In this document: positions 13,003 through 25,041 of the stretch, piece after piece
How positions within the stretch are numbered: the stretch's first letter is position 1
How the letters are laid out: each line of letters begins with the position of its first letter
Source of the DNA: Bombardia bombarda
Taxonomy: Eukaryota; Ascomycota; Sordariomycetes; Sordariales; Lasiosphaeriaceae
DNA length: 64,000 nucleotides
Direction: 5' to 3'
Assembly (NCBI GenBank): GCA_030512295.1
Contig: JAULSR010000006.1
Span: 1,240,001-1,304,000 of the forward strand
Translations under genes and position numbers: made by a program
The notes under the pieces: generated by a model
Told to the model about the DNA's origin: nothing
Seen by the model: the letters and a program-made list of their open reading frames with translations, nothing else
The model's database searches: none

Positions 13003-16000
13003 TCAGCCTCCCCCAGCACCACAATACTCCCCTCCATTCCCAGCACAAACCAAATCGCACTCTGCCACTCCCCCAGGCGCAACCACGCTCCCCTCCGTAA
13101 ACCCATCACCACAGTAGCACTCCCTCCCATACTCCGCCCCAAAGTACGCGCTCCCCTCGCAAAACGCCCCGCAGCTTTCCAGCGTCATGTTCCCGTCCGC
13201 ATAATGCTGGCCCCCCAGCGCCCTCCCAACACTCACCTCCGTCATGCAGTTGTAAAACTGCCACACCACATCATCACCCCCCGCGGTGGAAGAAGGAGCC
13301 GTGATATTCGCGGGCTGCGACGGGTTGGCCACCGTCCCCGTGAGGCTGTACAGCTCCAGTCGGCTGCTGCCGCCGCAGTATTCGTAGCTGTCGCCGGCGC
13401 ACGTCATGCTGCAGTCGGACAGGGGCGCTGAGACGCTCCCTGCGGCGAGGGAGTTGCCGCAGTAACCTGTGAGTTGGTAATCTTGTCAGCACAGACCCTC
13501 TCTTTTTCGGCGGAAAAGGGGCGAGTTTGAGCCCATCACAACCACCCAGAAACCAGAACCCAACACACCCCTCAAGAAACCCCCCCCCCCCCAAGAAAAA
13601 AGAACAGAAAAATACTCACACTCCCTCCCAAACTCCGCCCCAAAATACCCAAACCCCCCACCCCCACAAACACCCGCGCACCCCTCCAGCGTCACATTAT
13701 CCCCCACATACCCCCCTCCGCTCAGCGCCCTCCCACCACTCCCCGGCTCAGTCCAGCACCCCACAAACACATACCCCCCGACCTTGCTCTTGACCGCCAG
13801 CGTCGCCGTCGGCGCAGCCGTACTGCTACTTGTCGCTGTCGTCCGCGTCGCCGTGGTAGAGTACAGCTCGATCCTGTTCCCCGCGCCGCAAAACTCGCTC
13901 GCGTCGCCCGAGCAGGCAAAGTTGCACTCGGCCGTGTCGGGGGCCTGCGCGCTCGTGGCCGCCAGCGCGTTGCCGCAGTAGCACTCGCGCCCGTACTCGG
14001 TGCCCCAGTAGTCGAAGCCGGTGCAGTTGGCCATGCAGGACTCGAGCGTCATGCCGTCGTAGGCGAAGGCGGCGCCCGTGAGGGCGCGGCTGGTGGTGCC
14101 TTCGGTCCAGCAGGCGATGAAGGTGTAGTTGCCGACGGTGGGCTTGATGGCTGGGGTGGTGGGGGTTGGGGTTGGGGTTGTTGAGGTGGTGATGGTGCCT
14201 GTTGTGATTGTTGAGGAGATGGTAGAGCTGGTGATAGTAGAGCTAGAAATAGTGCTAGTGCTAGTGCTGACGGTGCTAGCGACACTGCTGCTCGAGCTAG
14301 AGGTGATAGTGGTTGAGGATGATGATGATGTTGATGATGACGATGAGGACGTCACCGTGGTAGTGGAGGAGATGCTGGAGGACGATGACGTGGTCCCGTT
14401 GCCCCCGTCGCATGTACCTCCACCCGAAAATGGGATGCAGGTGCCGGCCAGATCACTGGCGTTGTTGAAGTCGTCCGTGACAGCGCTGGTTCCAGAGCCG
14501 GCTGTCACGCTGAGTTTGGCGTTGTAGCTGCGGCCGCCGGTGATGGTGTAGTTGGCGGTATAAAACGTGTAAGCGCCTACACAGTCGCCCTTTGTCATGG
14601 CAATGGTGGCACTGCTGAGAATTGGCACGGGATTTCCGCTTCGAGTGACGCCGCGAGGCACCAAGTATGAAACTCCCAGGTTGACAGGAGTAAGGGTGAC
14701 ATCGTTGCGGACCTGGCCAGTCAGCTGACAAGTTACAATCAGTAACGACGCTGGAGACGTACCAGTGCAGAAGCTGTAAGCGCGCCAGTTGTTTGGAGGA
14801 GACAGCTCTGTGGCTTCTGGAGAATGATAGCGTCCGTTAGGGGGTAGGAATTTCCGTTGTTGTCGTAAAACTGGCTGGTGCCGTCACTGAGGTTGATGGT
14901 TACGGTGAACGAAGAGATGCCAGCAGAGGCGTAGATTATTGTCGAGATGGGGAAGAACTGACCAAGTTAGCTTATTGTAACAAACAAGTCGGCAGATCAT
15001 CTACCACATACTCCAAACGTGTCGTCGAATCCGCGACCAACCCCTTGTAGAGTGGCTGTCGTCGAGCAACTCCCAGATGAGCCACAATTGTTACCTCCGG
15101 TTCTATCCTTCCACGTCAAAACAAGGTTGGTGATGGAACTGGTGGGAAGGTTGGTTGTAAGAACTCTGATATATCCGGTCAGGAGGAGAGTAGAGCCCCC
15201 CGGATTCAAAGTCAGCTGCATGCCCACCGGCTTGACCATATAGGGGGTAATGGGACTGGTCAGTGTCACGCCTGTCGGCACAACCTCAATCATCTTTTGC
15301 AGCACGGTCTGGCAGATACTCGTAAACGCCTCTACGGAGGCCAATGCCTTCATAGTCACATTTCCGTCCGCATTAAAGACTTTGGTGTCCGAGTTTCGCC
15401 CAACAGAAATGGACGGCCCGACCACGAGGGGATTGGCTGTGGTCCCGTCGTTATACTCAGTCACCACCTTGTTATCAAAGACGGCGTCGGACGTGTCAAG
15501 GCCGATTTGGCCATTGACACCAGTTCCGACGGGAACAATCTCTGGAAACTCGGTAGAGTGAACCCCGCCGATGGTGTGGCCACAAGCTGTGACCTGAATC
15601 ATCTCGGTCGTGTTGAAGCCCATGCGGTCAAACTGTTGCTGGAAAGTGACAACCGAGTTCTGCGGTTGAGGGACACCAGTGCTGCCAGCAAAGGTAGCAT
15701 CTACACGCCCCAGACGCAGGGGGATGATTGGGCCGCCACACGACCGAACAGAGGCATAGACGCCGGCAGCGATCAAGTCGGCCATGCTTGAGCGGGCTGA
15801 GTAGTAGTTGGAATAGAATATGAGTGTTGTGTTGTGGCCCGGTCCTGTGTTCTCGCCGCTGTTCAACTCGAATTGCAGCGAGGCATCGATCCCTCCAGTT
15901 CCAAAGTAGCGGTTCGCCGTCGCCATGTCGCTATAGTTTCGTAGGTCAGTTATTTGCTATATCAACACCTTTCAGGGTGGAGGAGTTGGGGAGATGGATA

Positions 16001-16389
16001 TGAAGGCTCAACCACATTATGGCAAGTGAGTTTATCCCCCCTCAAACCAAAACGTTGTTATGCCCATCCCACTCCCCAGCTTCACCCTTAACTCCTTGGT
16101 TCTGACCATAACAGTTCTAGCACACCCCCATCCACAACTTCGAAAAGAGCACGTACTGAAACCCAACACGCAGCCATTCAGAGGCTGTCACTCGCCCTGG
16201 GCCGGCCGCTTCATTGTTACAAGGAGTGATCACGTCGTTGAACAGCCTCCCCTTTACTCCTTGAAGCTGGTAGACGATCTCCTCCATTTCATCAGTGGCG
16301 GCTGGCCATGTTGGATCTGCCAGACCGAGCTCTGCTCCCAGTGAGAGCAGGCCGGCAAGGGCAGACACGCTGAGTCTCATCTTGGACAC
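13003..16389 (-). CDS. Secreted heme peroxidase with three C-terminal WSC domains
   Basis: Predicted H2O2-dependent extracellular or wall-bound oxidase. Five exons: 16389-16157, 15930-15012, 14957-14763, 14712-13620 and 13466-13003, giving 967 residues. Residues 1-24 form a signal peptide. The plant-type peroxidase domain follows, with distal Arg74 and His78 (motif EWLRVGFHDMA, created across intron 1) and proximal His196 (TACGHTIGG). A Ser/Thr-rich linker (about 556-639) leads to three Cys-rich WSC modules, the first starting near residue 640 (PTVGNYTFIACWTEG). WSC modules bind glycans, so wall or substrate anchoring is inferred. The third WSC ends abruptly in GAGGG-stop. One extra G in the run at 13010-13014 would give the usual module ending and 987 residues. 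Intron 4 carries a C13 run. Peroxidase/WSC assignment is firm; the substrate is unknown. Confidence 0.88.
13580..13592. repeat. C13 homopolymer in peroxidase intron 4
   Basis: Thirteen consecutive C on the plus strand (G in the transcript) inside the 153 bp intron 13467-13619. Its length is likely unreliable in sequencing. Confidence 0.9.
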
Positions 16390-19300
16390 AGGTGTTTTCG
16401 GGTGGAATAGGTTTAATACATTAGATTATGATCTGGCGGTCAAGACGTCGTCGTAGTCGTCGTCAGAGTATCAACAGAACGGCGCTCGCCAAACAAAACA
16501 ACCAGAGTGACAACCCGCCCGTCTAAGCAAAATAAAAAAGCAAAAGCGAGGGTATCGGGATAACGAACGAGGAACAAAAAAGAAACACTGGCGTTGAATG
16601 ATAGAGAGAAAGAGAGAAAAGGGAAGAAGACGAGGCCATCGCCGAGGCCATCGCCGAGGCAATATTATTTCGACCTGCATGTAGTCCAACTGGCCGAACC
16701 GACCGACAGACATACCTACCCTGCATGCAGCGCAGTGTGCAGTGGTGGTGTACTGTGTAGTGCACACACTCGTCGGGCCCTTTGACCGCATCCGCCTGTC
16801 AGTCACGGTTCTGGCTTTGCGAATGGCACGACGGGCGGCGGGACGAGATTGGTCCCTGATGATCTCCCCTCCCCGGCCGTTCGTATCTTTTTGCAGGGCT
16901 TCATGCAGGGAGTGTGGTGGGCGAGGTGGGGTTCCAACATGTGTGCTCTCGAGTCCGCATCTCAACTTTTTCAGACCCCGGTCTCGTGGTCTCGAAGCCC
17001 GGGCGCCATCGACATGCAGCCCAGAACGCCCAGAACGGCCAGCTTCGGCCAGCTCGCCAAGGGAGCTCTCGTGATTGGGTCCAACTGTCTCCAAGCCCGG
17101 CGAATGCTGTGACATGTTTCCACAGCCGCAATACTGGTATGGAGAGGGGGACCCTGAATGGACGGGTCCAGCGACCGATGTGATGCTGTGCTCTGCTGCT
17201 GCTGCTGCTGCAAAGTGATGACCGTATTCAACAGCAGATGGTATACGAATACAGGCATTGGCAAGCAAGATCGGGTAAGACGGCGGGATCGTCTTGACTG
17301 ACATGGGTAAAGAGGAAAAAGGACTATTGGGGCGATGGGGTGGTTTTACCATCAATCACCTTCTTTCTTCTGCATGGCGTCCCCATCGACAATTCGATAG
17401 TTGCCGATAACCGGCATTCTCCAATGATGCGAACTGGTGACAAGGAAAGGGAAAGCACAGCAACGCCGTCTGACTGTCAGCCGCTGGATTTCGGGTTGCA
17501 CACAACAGATAGCGTGTGTGATACAAAGACAGGTAGATTGCAGGCGGCACTGCGTTAATTAGGTAGGTATTCCTTTCTCACAAATTGTGCGTTCGATTGC
17601 TGCCGCGACCATGTCCATGGATCCCACCGCTCCTTCCTTTTTCGATCGCAAGACACCTGCACGGTTTGACCGCCCTGATGAGCAGTGCTAGAAATGCAAA
17701 AGACCACAGGCGGCCTTACTTATCCTGTAGAGCCCAACTTGATTTGGGGGTCTGCAAAGGTTCTCTACCTACACAGCATATTCCCGACAACGCAGCATGG
17801 CAACACACCATGTTTATTTTTACGCCAAGCACGTGGCAGTCGCTGCAATAGCGTATGCTCGTTATTTCCCAACAAAGACCCAAAAAAGAGAAAACATACT
17901 GGGATAGGAATCCGATCGAGATTCTACTTGGAATCGGCCGGATCTGCATGCAACCCTAGACTAGGCATTGACAAGATAATACGACAGACACTTCCCTTCT
18001 TCTTCTCATATCCATAAAGACAATACCTTGAAATCGTATCTCACCGCCGTCAAACCCGACCTAAAATATATCGGGACTCACAACCGGGGCATCGCGGCGT
18101 CGCGTCTTGGCATTGCGGCCACTAGACTAGGTCCCGCCCTTCCCGCCGTCCCACCCCACGATGAGATCTCAGTCTCTTAACAGCCTAGGACAACCTGGCC
18201 AAACAGCGCTACGGGGACCAACAAGCCTCCGATTCAACTACAATCTACCCTCCGAGTTGCAGTGCAACAAATAAAGAATAAATCCCGAGACTGGGGCTGT
18301 GGCACGGCACGGCTTCTGGGGAACGGTGTGTGTGTGTGTGCTAGGGAGACCGTAAGCCGAGACAGTGGAAATGAAAGAGGCGCCGTGGTTACGTGTGCAA
18401 CTTATGGGATGCTTGCCTGTTGGACGAGAACAACAAGCGGTGGCGGGATCGTTTTGCCTGTCATCACTTCGCAACCAACCAAGTACTCGTGAGGCGGCCG
18501 CTTGACTGATCTGCCGACGAACATATTCGCCATGTACGAATATCGGGTGCTAAAGTCACAGGGTCGGAATCTGATCCCAATCAAAGGCATTGTTTCTGCT
18601 CGGAGAATGCATAGTTCCGACTAAGCGTATATCTCAGCCGCGCTTGTCGCGCTTCAAGCTCAAGGTAAATTCCTATGAAAATTGACATGACCTCGCCGTT
18701 GGCAGGCTTGCAGCAATGACGGTATAGAGACCATGAATAATACTAGACTATATACAGATAGACAAGTAGACGTAAATGGCAAGTGATGTCCGAGAAGCCT
18801 GGAAGTAAAGGGATATTCTTGAAGTCAAGTGATTAGACAATATGGATGGAGTATAAGGTCGCTATGAGAGTAGCCCTCATGAAACAGTACCTAATTACTG
18901 AGTTGACTAGACATAGATAGCTAAGATGGAAGTTATGCTACGAACAGTAGTAGGTGGTGAGTAACTGAGGTAGAAATACTCAGCTTCGTTTCCTCACCAT
19001 ATCGTCGCGAATTATACGAAAGTATGGCGGTAGGTACCATATGCGTTTCTCCGCAATCGAGATAAAACCACACGAGAGCATGTGCCAGACACCTAGCATT
19101 ATAAAGCAAGACCTTGTTGTAATCCCAGAACCATAATATGGTACCGACTCTGACGTGTGCCTTGGTAAGCTCGTAGCCAGCCGCCGCTTGTTGAGTATAG
19201 AACCGCCGGTTTGTGCCTGGGTGAGGCAGAGAAGAAGCTCGACGACCTTACTCACGACTGAGTGCATGCTGTTTGTTGTAACGTTTGCAGTCGGTTATCT

Positions 19301-19420
19301 GTTGCGAAAATTAAAAAGAATAACGACGGAAAAAATAAAAGGAAATGACGGCCAAACATGCCGTCCAAATAAAAATCAAGAGATTCGTGGTTGATGTTTA
19401 AACAGAGGAAGAAAAAAGAT
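16390..19420. other. Gene-free interval upstream of the peroxidase
   Basis: No gene is recognised. The left part is the peroxidase promoter side. A 12-bp repeat (gaggccatcgcc, about two and a half copies) lies near 16633-16660 and a CTG-type run near 17190-17215. ORFs present on both strands look like chance frames. Confidence 0.45.
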
Positions 19421-19492
19421 TACCCCCCCAGGGAGTCGAACCCTGCGCCACGGAGTGAGAATCCGTTATGTTAACCGATACACCAGAGGGGT
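19421..19492 (-). tRNA. tRNA-Glu (anticodon CTC), no intron
   Basis: A full cloverleaf folds on the minus strand. The acceptor stem is ACCCCTC/GGGGGGT with one G-T pair, the D stem is GTGT/ACAT, the anticodon stem ACGGA/TCCGT closes the loop TTCTCAC (anticodon CTC), and the T stem CAGGG/CCCTG has loop TTCGACT. The discriminator base is A. Internal pol III boxes are present (A box near TGGTGTATCGG, B box GGTTCGACTCC). A run of six T directly downstream (plus 19413-19418 as A6) fits a pol III terminator. Confidence 0.95.
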
Positions 19493-20453
19493 CTGGCCTT
19501 AACTGCTTATGTTGCAATGTGGAAGGAATATTGAATATCTTAAATGGCATCGCTTTGTTTGCTTCAAGGAAGGAAGCACCTAGGTAGGTAGGTAGTTGCT
19601 ATAGCAGGCAGGCAGGTTGGTATGTTTGGGTTTGAAGGAAGGAGCGCCCGGTGGCTGCCAGTCTGCCATCTGCCATCACCTGCCACCAAGGCGCATATAA
19701 GATGAAAGGATTCAATGCTCAATTCAGTTTGTTGGTTGAAGGTGATTGCTCATCATTAAATAGGTAGTACATATTGGATATTGTATGAAGTGGTGAAGAC
19801 AGTCTTTTGTCACTGTCATTATTTCTTTGAAGCAGCATCTCAAACCCAGACAGTTAGCTTTGCCATTAAGCAAGCTAGCTTTAAAGCATTTAAACATACC
19901 TTCGTAGCATCCCTCATATTATTAGGCTTATATATCATCAGGAAACAGAGTGTAGCGAAAGGTACACATATATCGACTTGATGTTGGCACCCATGGATAT
20001 GTACAGACAAACATTAACCAACCGTGTCAACAGGTAACATTATTCATCTTGACTTTGTAAAATGCACAGAGGATATGCCTGGGTTAGAAAATGCAAAATG
20101 ATGGACCAACAAGATGATCTTCTAATGTATTGACCTGAGATTCTTTCAATATGTCTTCTGCTTATGACAAGGTTACTAAATCAATACGCCAACTGAAATG
20201 GACGAGCATTTGTAAAGAGTCAGGGGATGACCTCCGACAAAGCTGAAACTTAATCAAGACTGACTACGGTTCATAATATTTATATTGGAAGAGAGTATGA
20301 CACGTCAAAATACCCTGGAAATGTTCCGGCCATAGCTGCCCACCAAGGCTCGAAGTCGTTTTAGGATTTTGACTTTGCCATGTGAGAAAAGGGGCCCGAA
20401 ACCACGGGAAGAGCCGTACCTATTCTGGTTAGGGGTGTGGACCATGGAACTCC

Positions 20454-20486
20454 CCGGTCGTCCGCCGGTCGTCCGCCGGTCGTCTG
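20454..20486. repeat. 11-bp tandem repeat, three copies
   Basis: The unit ccggtcgtccg is present three times, the last copy with one change. Intergenic, no function seen. Confidence 0.8.
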
Positions 20487-20776
20487 AGACAGACTGTTCG
20501 GTTCTTTGTAAAGCAGGATTATGGTGCCGGTGCTAAGGAGTTAGTGCCTCAGCTAAGGTAGGTAAATAGCAAAAGCATACTGGCCTCGCCCTCCAATGGG
20601 TGAAAGAGGAGAGAAAGGAAACCAAGACGAAGACGAAAGACAACAAGTCCACGCCTCCTGCTCACGTCCTCAAGCTAAACGATCCTCTTTTTCTTTCTGG
20701 ATTTCAGCTCGAGGCCGAGGGTGTGTACGAGGAGAAGGTGTGCCTGACCACTTAAATAGCAAAAGGGAAAAGAACG

Positions 20777-20830
20777 CCCCGACCCCGGAATCGAACCGAG
20801 GACCTTGGCTATCTTGCTCCTCCAGCGGGG
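20777..20830 (-). pseudogene. tRNA-like 3' half with intact B box
   Basis: On the minus strand a perfect B box (GGTTCGATTCC) lies in a T arm with stem CTCGG/CCGGG, followed by an acceptor-like GTCGGGG. CCCCGCT, 47 nt upstream of that strand, pairs with it apart from one mismatch and one wobble. Only 54 nt separate the ends and no D or anticodon arm folds, so this is a truncated tRNA or tRNA-derived remnant. A TTTT run follows downstream on the same strand, as for pol III termination. Confidence 0.4.
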
Positions 20831-22850
20831 ACTAAGAGTACCTAGGTTGCTGGCTAATGTCGGAGGGCATCTCCAATGCTTTAAACTCGATATCCACTCG
20901 CCAGTTCCGGGGTTTAGCTAGCTAGGTACGACGTCGGACACTGATGGATGAATACCGTGTCAGTCCGTGAACGGGGAAAGAACCGAACACTTCAGTAAGG
21001 TATCTTTCAATGCTCGACAAGGGGTAATGCAGAGCCAGCACGTGGACGGTCCCCTATTCTGAGTGACAAACACGTTGCACCGAAACATCAAGGCGCCCAG
21101 ATTCTGCATCACCCGTGTGTGATGTAGAAGCCACGTCTTTTGATCCGCGAAATGCGTCAAAAGAACCCGCCGTGGCACACTCACTGCTTATGTTTCAAAA
21201 AGGCGACCGGGCGATGGATGTTCAGACAGTAGCGAGTGACCATGAGGTTCTTTCCCTCTTCCTCCTGAGACGTGTTTGTCCCGTTCGTTCCCTTCCAGTC
21301 AGTTCTAGATTCTCGGGGAGGCTCCGGCCGAAGCTAGATTCCCGGTAAATGCCCCAACAGATCGCAATTTCCTTAAGGTAGTGGGGCAGGTACCAAATCT
21401 CATCCGACTACTTGAACCTTACGTACCGCGTGCCTTCCTCTATTATTCATTGTAGCAAACATAGGCAAAGCAAGCAAGTACGCACCTAGTGTACGTAAGT
21501 AAGGAAGGAGCCCAGATGAATGCCCGCCCGCCAGCAAAGTACCAGCTGGCGGGCCGGACCAAGAGCTCCGGGGGCAGATCGGGCAGGGATCCTCATTGCA
21601 CTTTCCGCCTCCGGTGCCCTCTAACATCCACAGTCAGCCGGTAGTCATGGGCCAGGGAACTGATCAGGCGGTCGGTCAGTCGCAATGCCGACAGGGAGCA
21701 AGCTGCAAGGCATCGCATGCCATCGGCCAAGACATGCCATCGTCGATGGGCACTACAGAATGCCAGATCCATGACGACACATGGCTCCGACACGCATTAT
21801 GTGAGGCTGAGCTCGCAATTGTAGAGTGGTCAAGAAGTGGCAGAAGTGGCTCAAGTGGGTGTTTGCCAACGTCCTCAGGGGTCCTGATTGGCAGTTCCCC
21901 TACTGCGTGTTGTGTCATAGCGAGAAGAAGCCCTATGCATACCCCTGTCGCTTCTTTACGTAGCAGTGTGGCGCCTTCCCCGCAAAGGAGGATACGGAAT
22001 GGTGTCGTCATTATGCATCTCGACAGCTCTTGCTGTCCAATGAGGAGTTACCAAGGCCAGGGGCCTTGCATCAGCGACAGGGATATAGGAGCCGCGACAG
22101 TGGTAGCTTCGAGAATTGGCCAGCCACTCCCTCCTCTTTTCGTTTCCAAAATGATGCTCTTGCTTGGCGCTTGCTTGTTTGAATCACAGCCTCAACTTGA
22201 TCAAAGGGAAGAAGCAGCCTGAGGCGCGTGTGTGCATCGGGAGAATGTATCGGATGAGGGTCAAAAGTCAGATCTGTTTGTTGAGGCTGGAAAACACTCG
22301 AAGGAGGGGTCGCAATTGCAGTCAAATCCCTCGGTGCCTAGCGTGACAATGATCGCGGTCCTCACGACCACTCAGGGGCGTTGGTACTTCCAGACAGTCG
22401 TAGCATTGCAATGGATACGCGCGGGTTTGGCGTAGTGCATCGTCTCTTGTGTGGTCTTTTGCACCATCTTTTCGTTGGCGCCATATCCACCTTGTCCGCT
22501 CGTGACCGAGAGCAACGAGGTTCATGCGAGTTGCGTCCCGGCGCGGTAGTGCGATGGTGGGGTCAAACTTCCAAAGTTGGGGCTGCTGTGACATCATCAA
22601 AGGTATGAGGTTGCCTGGTGCTTGCTTGCAGCCAACCGTCTGAAGGGCCATTTCCCTGTCTAGCAGTTTGTCTGTGTGCTGGCACCTTGAGGGATGCGAC
22701 AGAGGAAGGCGCTATGAGACGTGTAACCCCACCACGGAGCATTCTCTCCATGACGTAGCTGCACCTTCGCTTTCTTCACATGATTGCATCTCCACTTGCT
22801 TGGCTGTGAACGGCAACAGTAAAGGCCTTCCCGAAAGAGCTTCAACGACG
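20831..22850. other. Gene-free interval, distal promoter of grg-1
   Basis: No coding gene is recognised. A 208-codon open frame (21596-22222, plus) has no domain, signal or conserved-looking segment and overlaps open frames on the other strand. The right end is upstream regulatory DNA of the grg-1-like gene. Confidence 0.4.
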
Positions 22851-22857
22851 TATATAA
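22851..22857 (+). promoter_or_regulatory. TATA box of grg-1
   Basis: TATATAA lies 139 nt before the start codon of the grg-1-like gene. It is followed by a C/T-rich then CAA-rich leader ending in acaaacaaaATGG, the style of highly expressed fungal genes. Confidence 0.7.
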
Positions 22858-22989
22858 CCTCCCATCTCCTCGCTCCTCAAACAATTTTTCTTTTCCTTCA
22901 TCATCACACATTCATCCAACACTTCAATCATCACAATCAATCAACACTACACCACCACCAAACAACCAAACAACCCCCAAACAAACAAA

Positions 22990-23342
22990 ATGGATACCAT
23001 CAAGAACGCCGGCAACTTCGTCGCTGACAAGGTTCAGGGTAAGCAACAGCCTCTTTGTCTTTGAGATCTTCTCTCGCCATTCTCAACGGATCACTAACAT
23101 TCCTCCTCACAGGCGCTACCAGCGGAGCTTCCAAGGAGGCCAACAAGGAGGTCGCCAAGGACTCCAACGCCGGTGTCGGCACCCGGTAAGCATTTACTAT
23201 CATCTTCATCACCACCAGCCTCATACTGACTCTCTTTCATTCCTACAGCCTCCAAGCTGCCGGTGACGCCATCAGCGACAAGACCTCCGAGAAGAAGCAC
23301 GATGCTTCGGCCGAGGCCAACAAGCAGAAGGCCACTCACTAA
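22990..23342 (+). CDS. grg-1: Glucose-repressible / clock-controlled protein Grg-1 (CCG-1) homologue
   Basis: Small, abundant, hydrophilic stress protein of unknown biochemical role. In Neurospora its homologue is induced by glucose starvation and under clock control. Three exons (22990-23038, 23113-23185, 23249-23342) encode 71 residues. Both introns are short with GTAAGC donors and CAG acceptors, and phases 1 and 2 match. The protein starts MDTIKNAGNFVADKVQGA and continues as an Ala/Lys/Asp/Glu-rich sequence with SGASKEANKEVAKDSNAGVGTR in the middle (22 residues shown in part here by its core KEANKEVAKDSNAG) and ends KQKATH. There is no hydrophobic core or signal peptide. A strong TATA box lies upstream and an AATAAA at 23503-23508 is a candidate polyadenylation signal. 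Neighbour EBP follows in the same direction. Confidence 0.92.
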
Positions 23343-23920
23343 GCGGTCTTCTTTTCATGAGCTGATGATCACACTTTGATCCATGGGACATGGGGAAAGG
23401 CGTTTAATGACACGGAATGGATGGACACTGGACCACGATGGGAATTGGGAGGAATTGTATCATCACATACCCCTACACCGGCTCTGCATAGCTGCTAGAC
23501 ATAATAAAACGCGCTGATCAGCACAACTTCTTGGACTATTTGCGGTGATTTGTTTGTCTTCTTTGTTTTGAAGGTTGGTGATTATTGATGAAGCGACTTA
23601 TTATATACACATCTGACCATAATCCTCACAAACTCGTCTGCTACTGCGCCAAATTAGTCAACAATCGCATGTCGATGTCGACAAAATTCTTATTTGTAGT
23701 CAACATCGTGATGGAAACAGCCCACCGTTACTACACATCACCTCGGCACCCTCACCTCGGTGAGCCCCCCAACCACTGAGCACAGACCCACTAATCTTGG
23801 CATCCTCAATTAAACCAACTGGAACCCTACGCGCCTCCAAGTCTTCGTCCAACAAACCATCAATTGAAACCGCCGTCCACCAAAAGTTCACCAACCCCTC
23901 CAAAGAACCAAACCGCCAAA

Positions 23921-25041
23921 ATGTCAACCACAACCACCACCACCACCACCGCCGCCACCTCCTCCCTCCCCCCGACCTCTTCGACAAAACAACCATCATC
24001 TCCCTCTTCTCTACTATCGCCATCCTGCTCGCCGCCCTCGCCCTCTCGCGCCTCGTGCTGTCGCCCTCGACCCCCAAGAGCCTGCGCTTCCTCTTCATCT
24101 GGCACGCCTTTGACGCCCTGATCCACTTCTTCCTCGAGGGCAGCTTCCTATACCACTGCTTCTTCTCGTCCGTCTCTGTCGCCAAAGATGGCACTATAAG
24201 CTACTACCCGAATCCGCATAATTACCTGGGGAGCGGCGAGGGCGTGGTGCACGGCGCGCAGGCGGGTGGGGAGAATGCGTTTGCGCAGCTGTGGATGGTG
24301 TATGCGCGGGCGGATAAGAGGTGGGCGGGTGTTGATTTGGTATGTTTATTTTTTTACTTACGTTTCGTTTCTAGAGGGAATCGTGGGGGTTATACGTGCA
24401 GAAGGGGGGTGTGTCTGTTTCACTGTGTATGTTTCGCGGTGTTTAAGTGGGAATCAACATGTCAAACCGCCAAAGGCTACACTGGATTGTCAATTACCCT
24501 GTGCTGTGCTGTGGCAGCGAACAAATGATGAATGAACATGGACATGCCGAAACTTGACGAAACTGGGGCAGTGAGAAATACTACCAGATACAAACTCAAT
24601 CACTAACACCTCCACCCCAGGGCGTCGTGAGCCTCGAGCTGCTGACCGTCTTCGTCGTCGGCCCCCTGGCCTGCCTGGTCTGCTACGACATTGTCAAGAA
24701 GAACCCGCGCGCAAATATCACCATGATCATTCTCGCCACGGCCGAGATCTATGGCGGTATGTTCTCTTTCGACCAACCTCTCTCCGAAGAGCTAGAGATA
24801 GGTTTTTTAAGCACCCTATATACTGACAAAACATCCAGGCTTCATGACCTTCTGCCCCGAGTGGCTGACGGGCAGCGTCAACCTCGACACCAGCAACGTC
24901 GTCTACCTGTGGCTGTACCTCGTCTTCTTCAACATGCTCTGGGTCTTTATCCCCGCCTACGCCATCTGGACGTCGTCCATCGACATCTTTGACGCCTTTA
25001 GGGTGCGCACCGCCTCGGTTGCGGGGAAGAAGATGAAGTAA
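23921..25041 (+). CDS. EBP-type (EXPERA) sterol delta8-delta7 isomerase-like protein, one frameshift
   Basis: Predicted ER membrane protein of the emopamil-binding/EXPERA family, which isomerises the sterol delta8 bond. Exons are 23921-24339, 24621-24756 and 24839-25041. The conserved segments are present: WHAFDALIHFFLEGSF, QLWMVYARADKRW, SLELLTVFVVGPLA, EIYGGFMTF and LWLYLVFFNMLWVFIPAYA, forming about four membrane helices with the family's His/Glu pairs. The conserved frame has no ATG before these motifs. The only well-placed start is 23921 (gccaaaATGTC), which is in another frame. One extra C in the C6 run at 23968-23973 joins them to 252 residues, a normal length. No GT lies between start and motif, so an intron cannot explain it. 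Ascomycetes also use unrelated Erg2 for this step, so the in vivo substrate is uncertain. Confidence 0.85.

Noticed and set aside
12613..13431. 272-codon plus-strand frame
   Set aside because: Overlaps the peroxidase 3' end and is made of simple CAC-repeat codons; no domain.
14129..14527. 132-codon plus-strand frame rich in Val and Glu
   Set aside because: Antisense of the Ser/Thr linker of the peroxidase.
21596..22222. 208-codon plus-strand frame
   Set aside because: No conserved motif, signal or coding-like pattern, with competing frames on the other strand.
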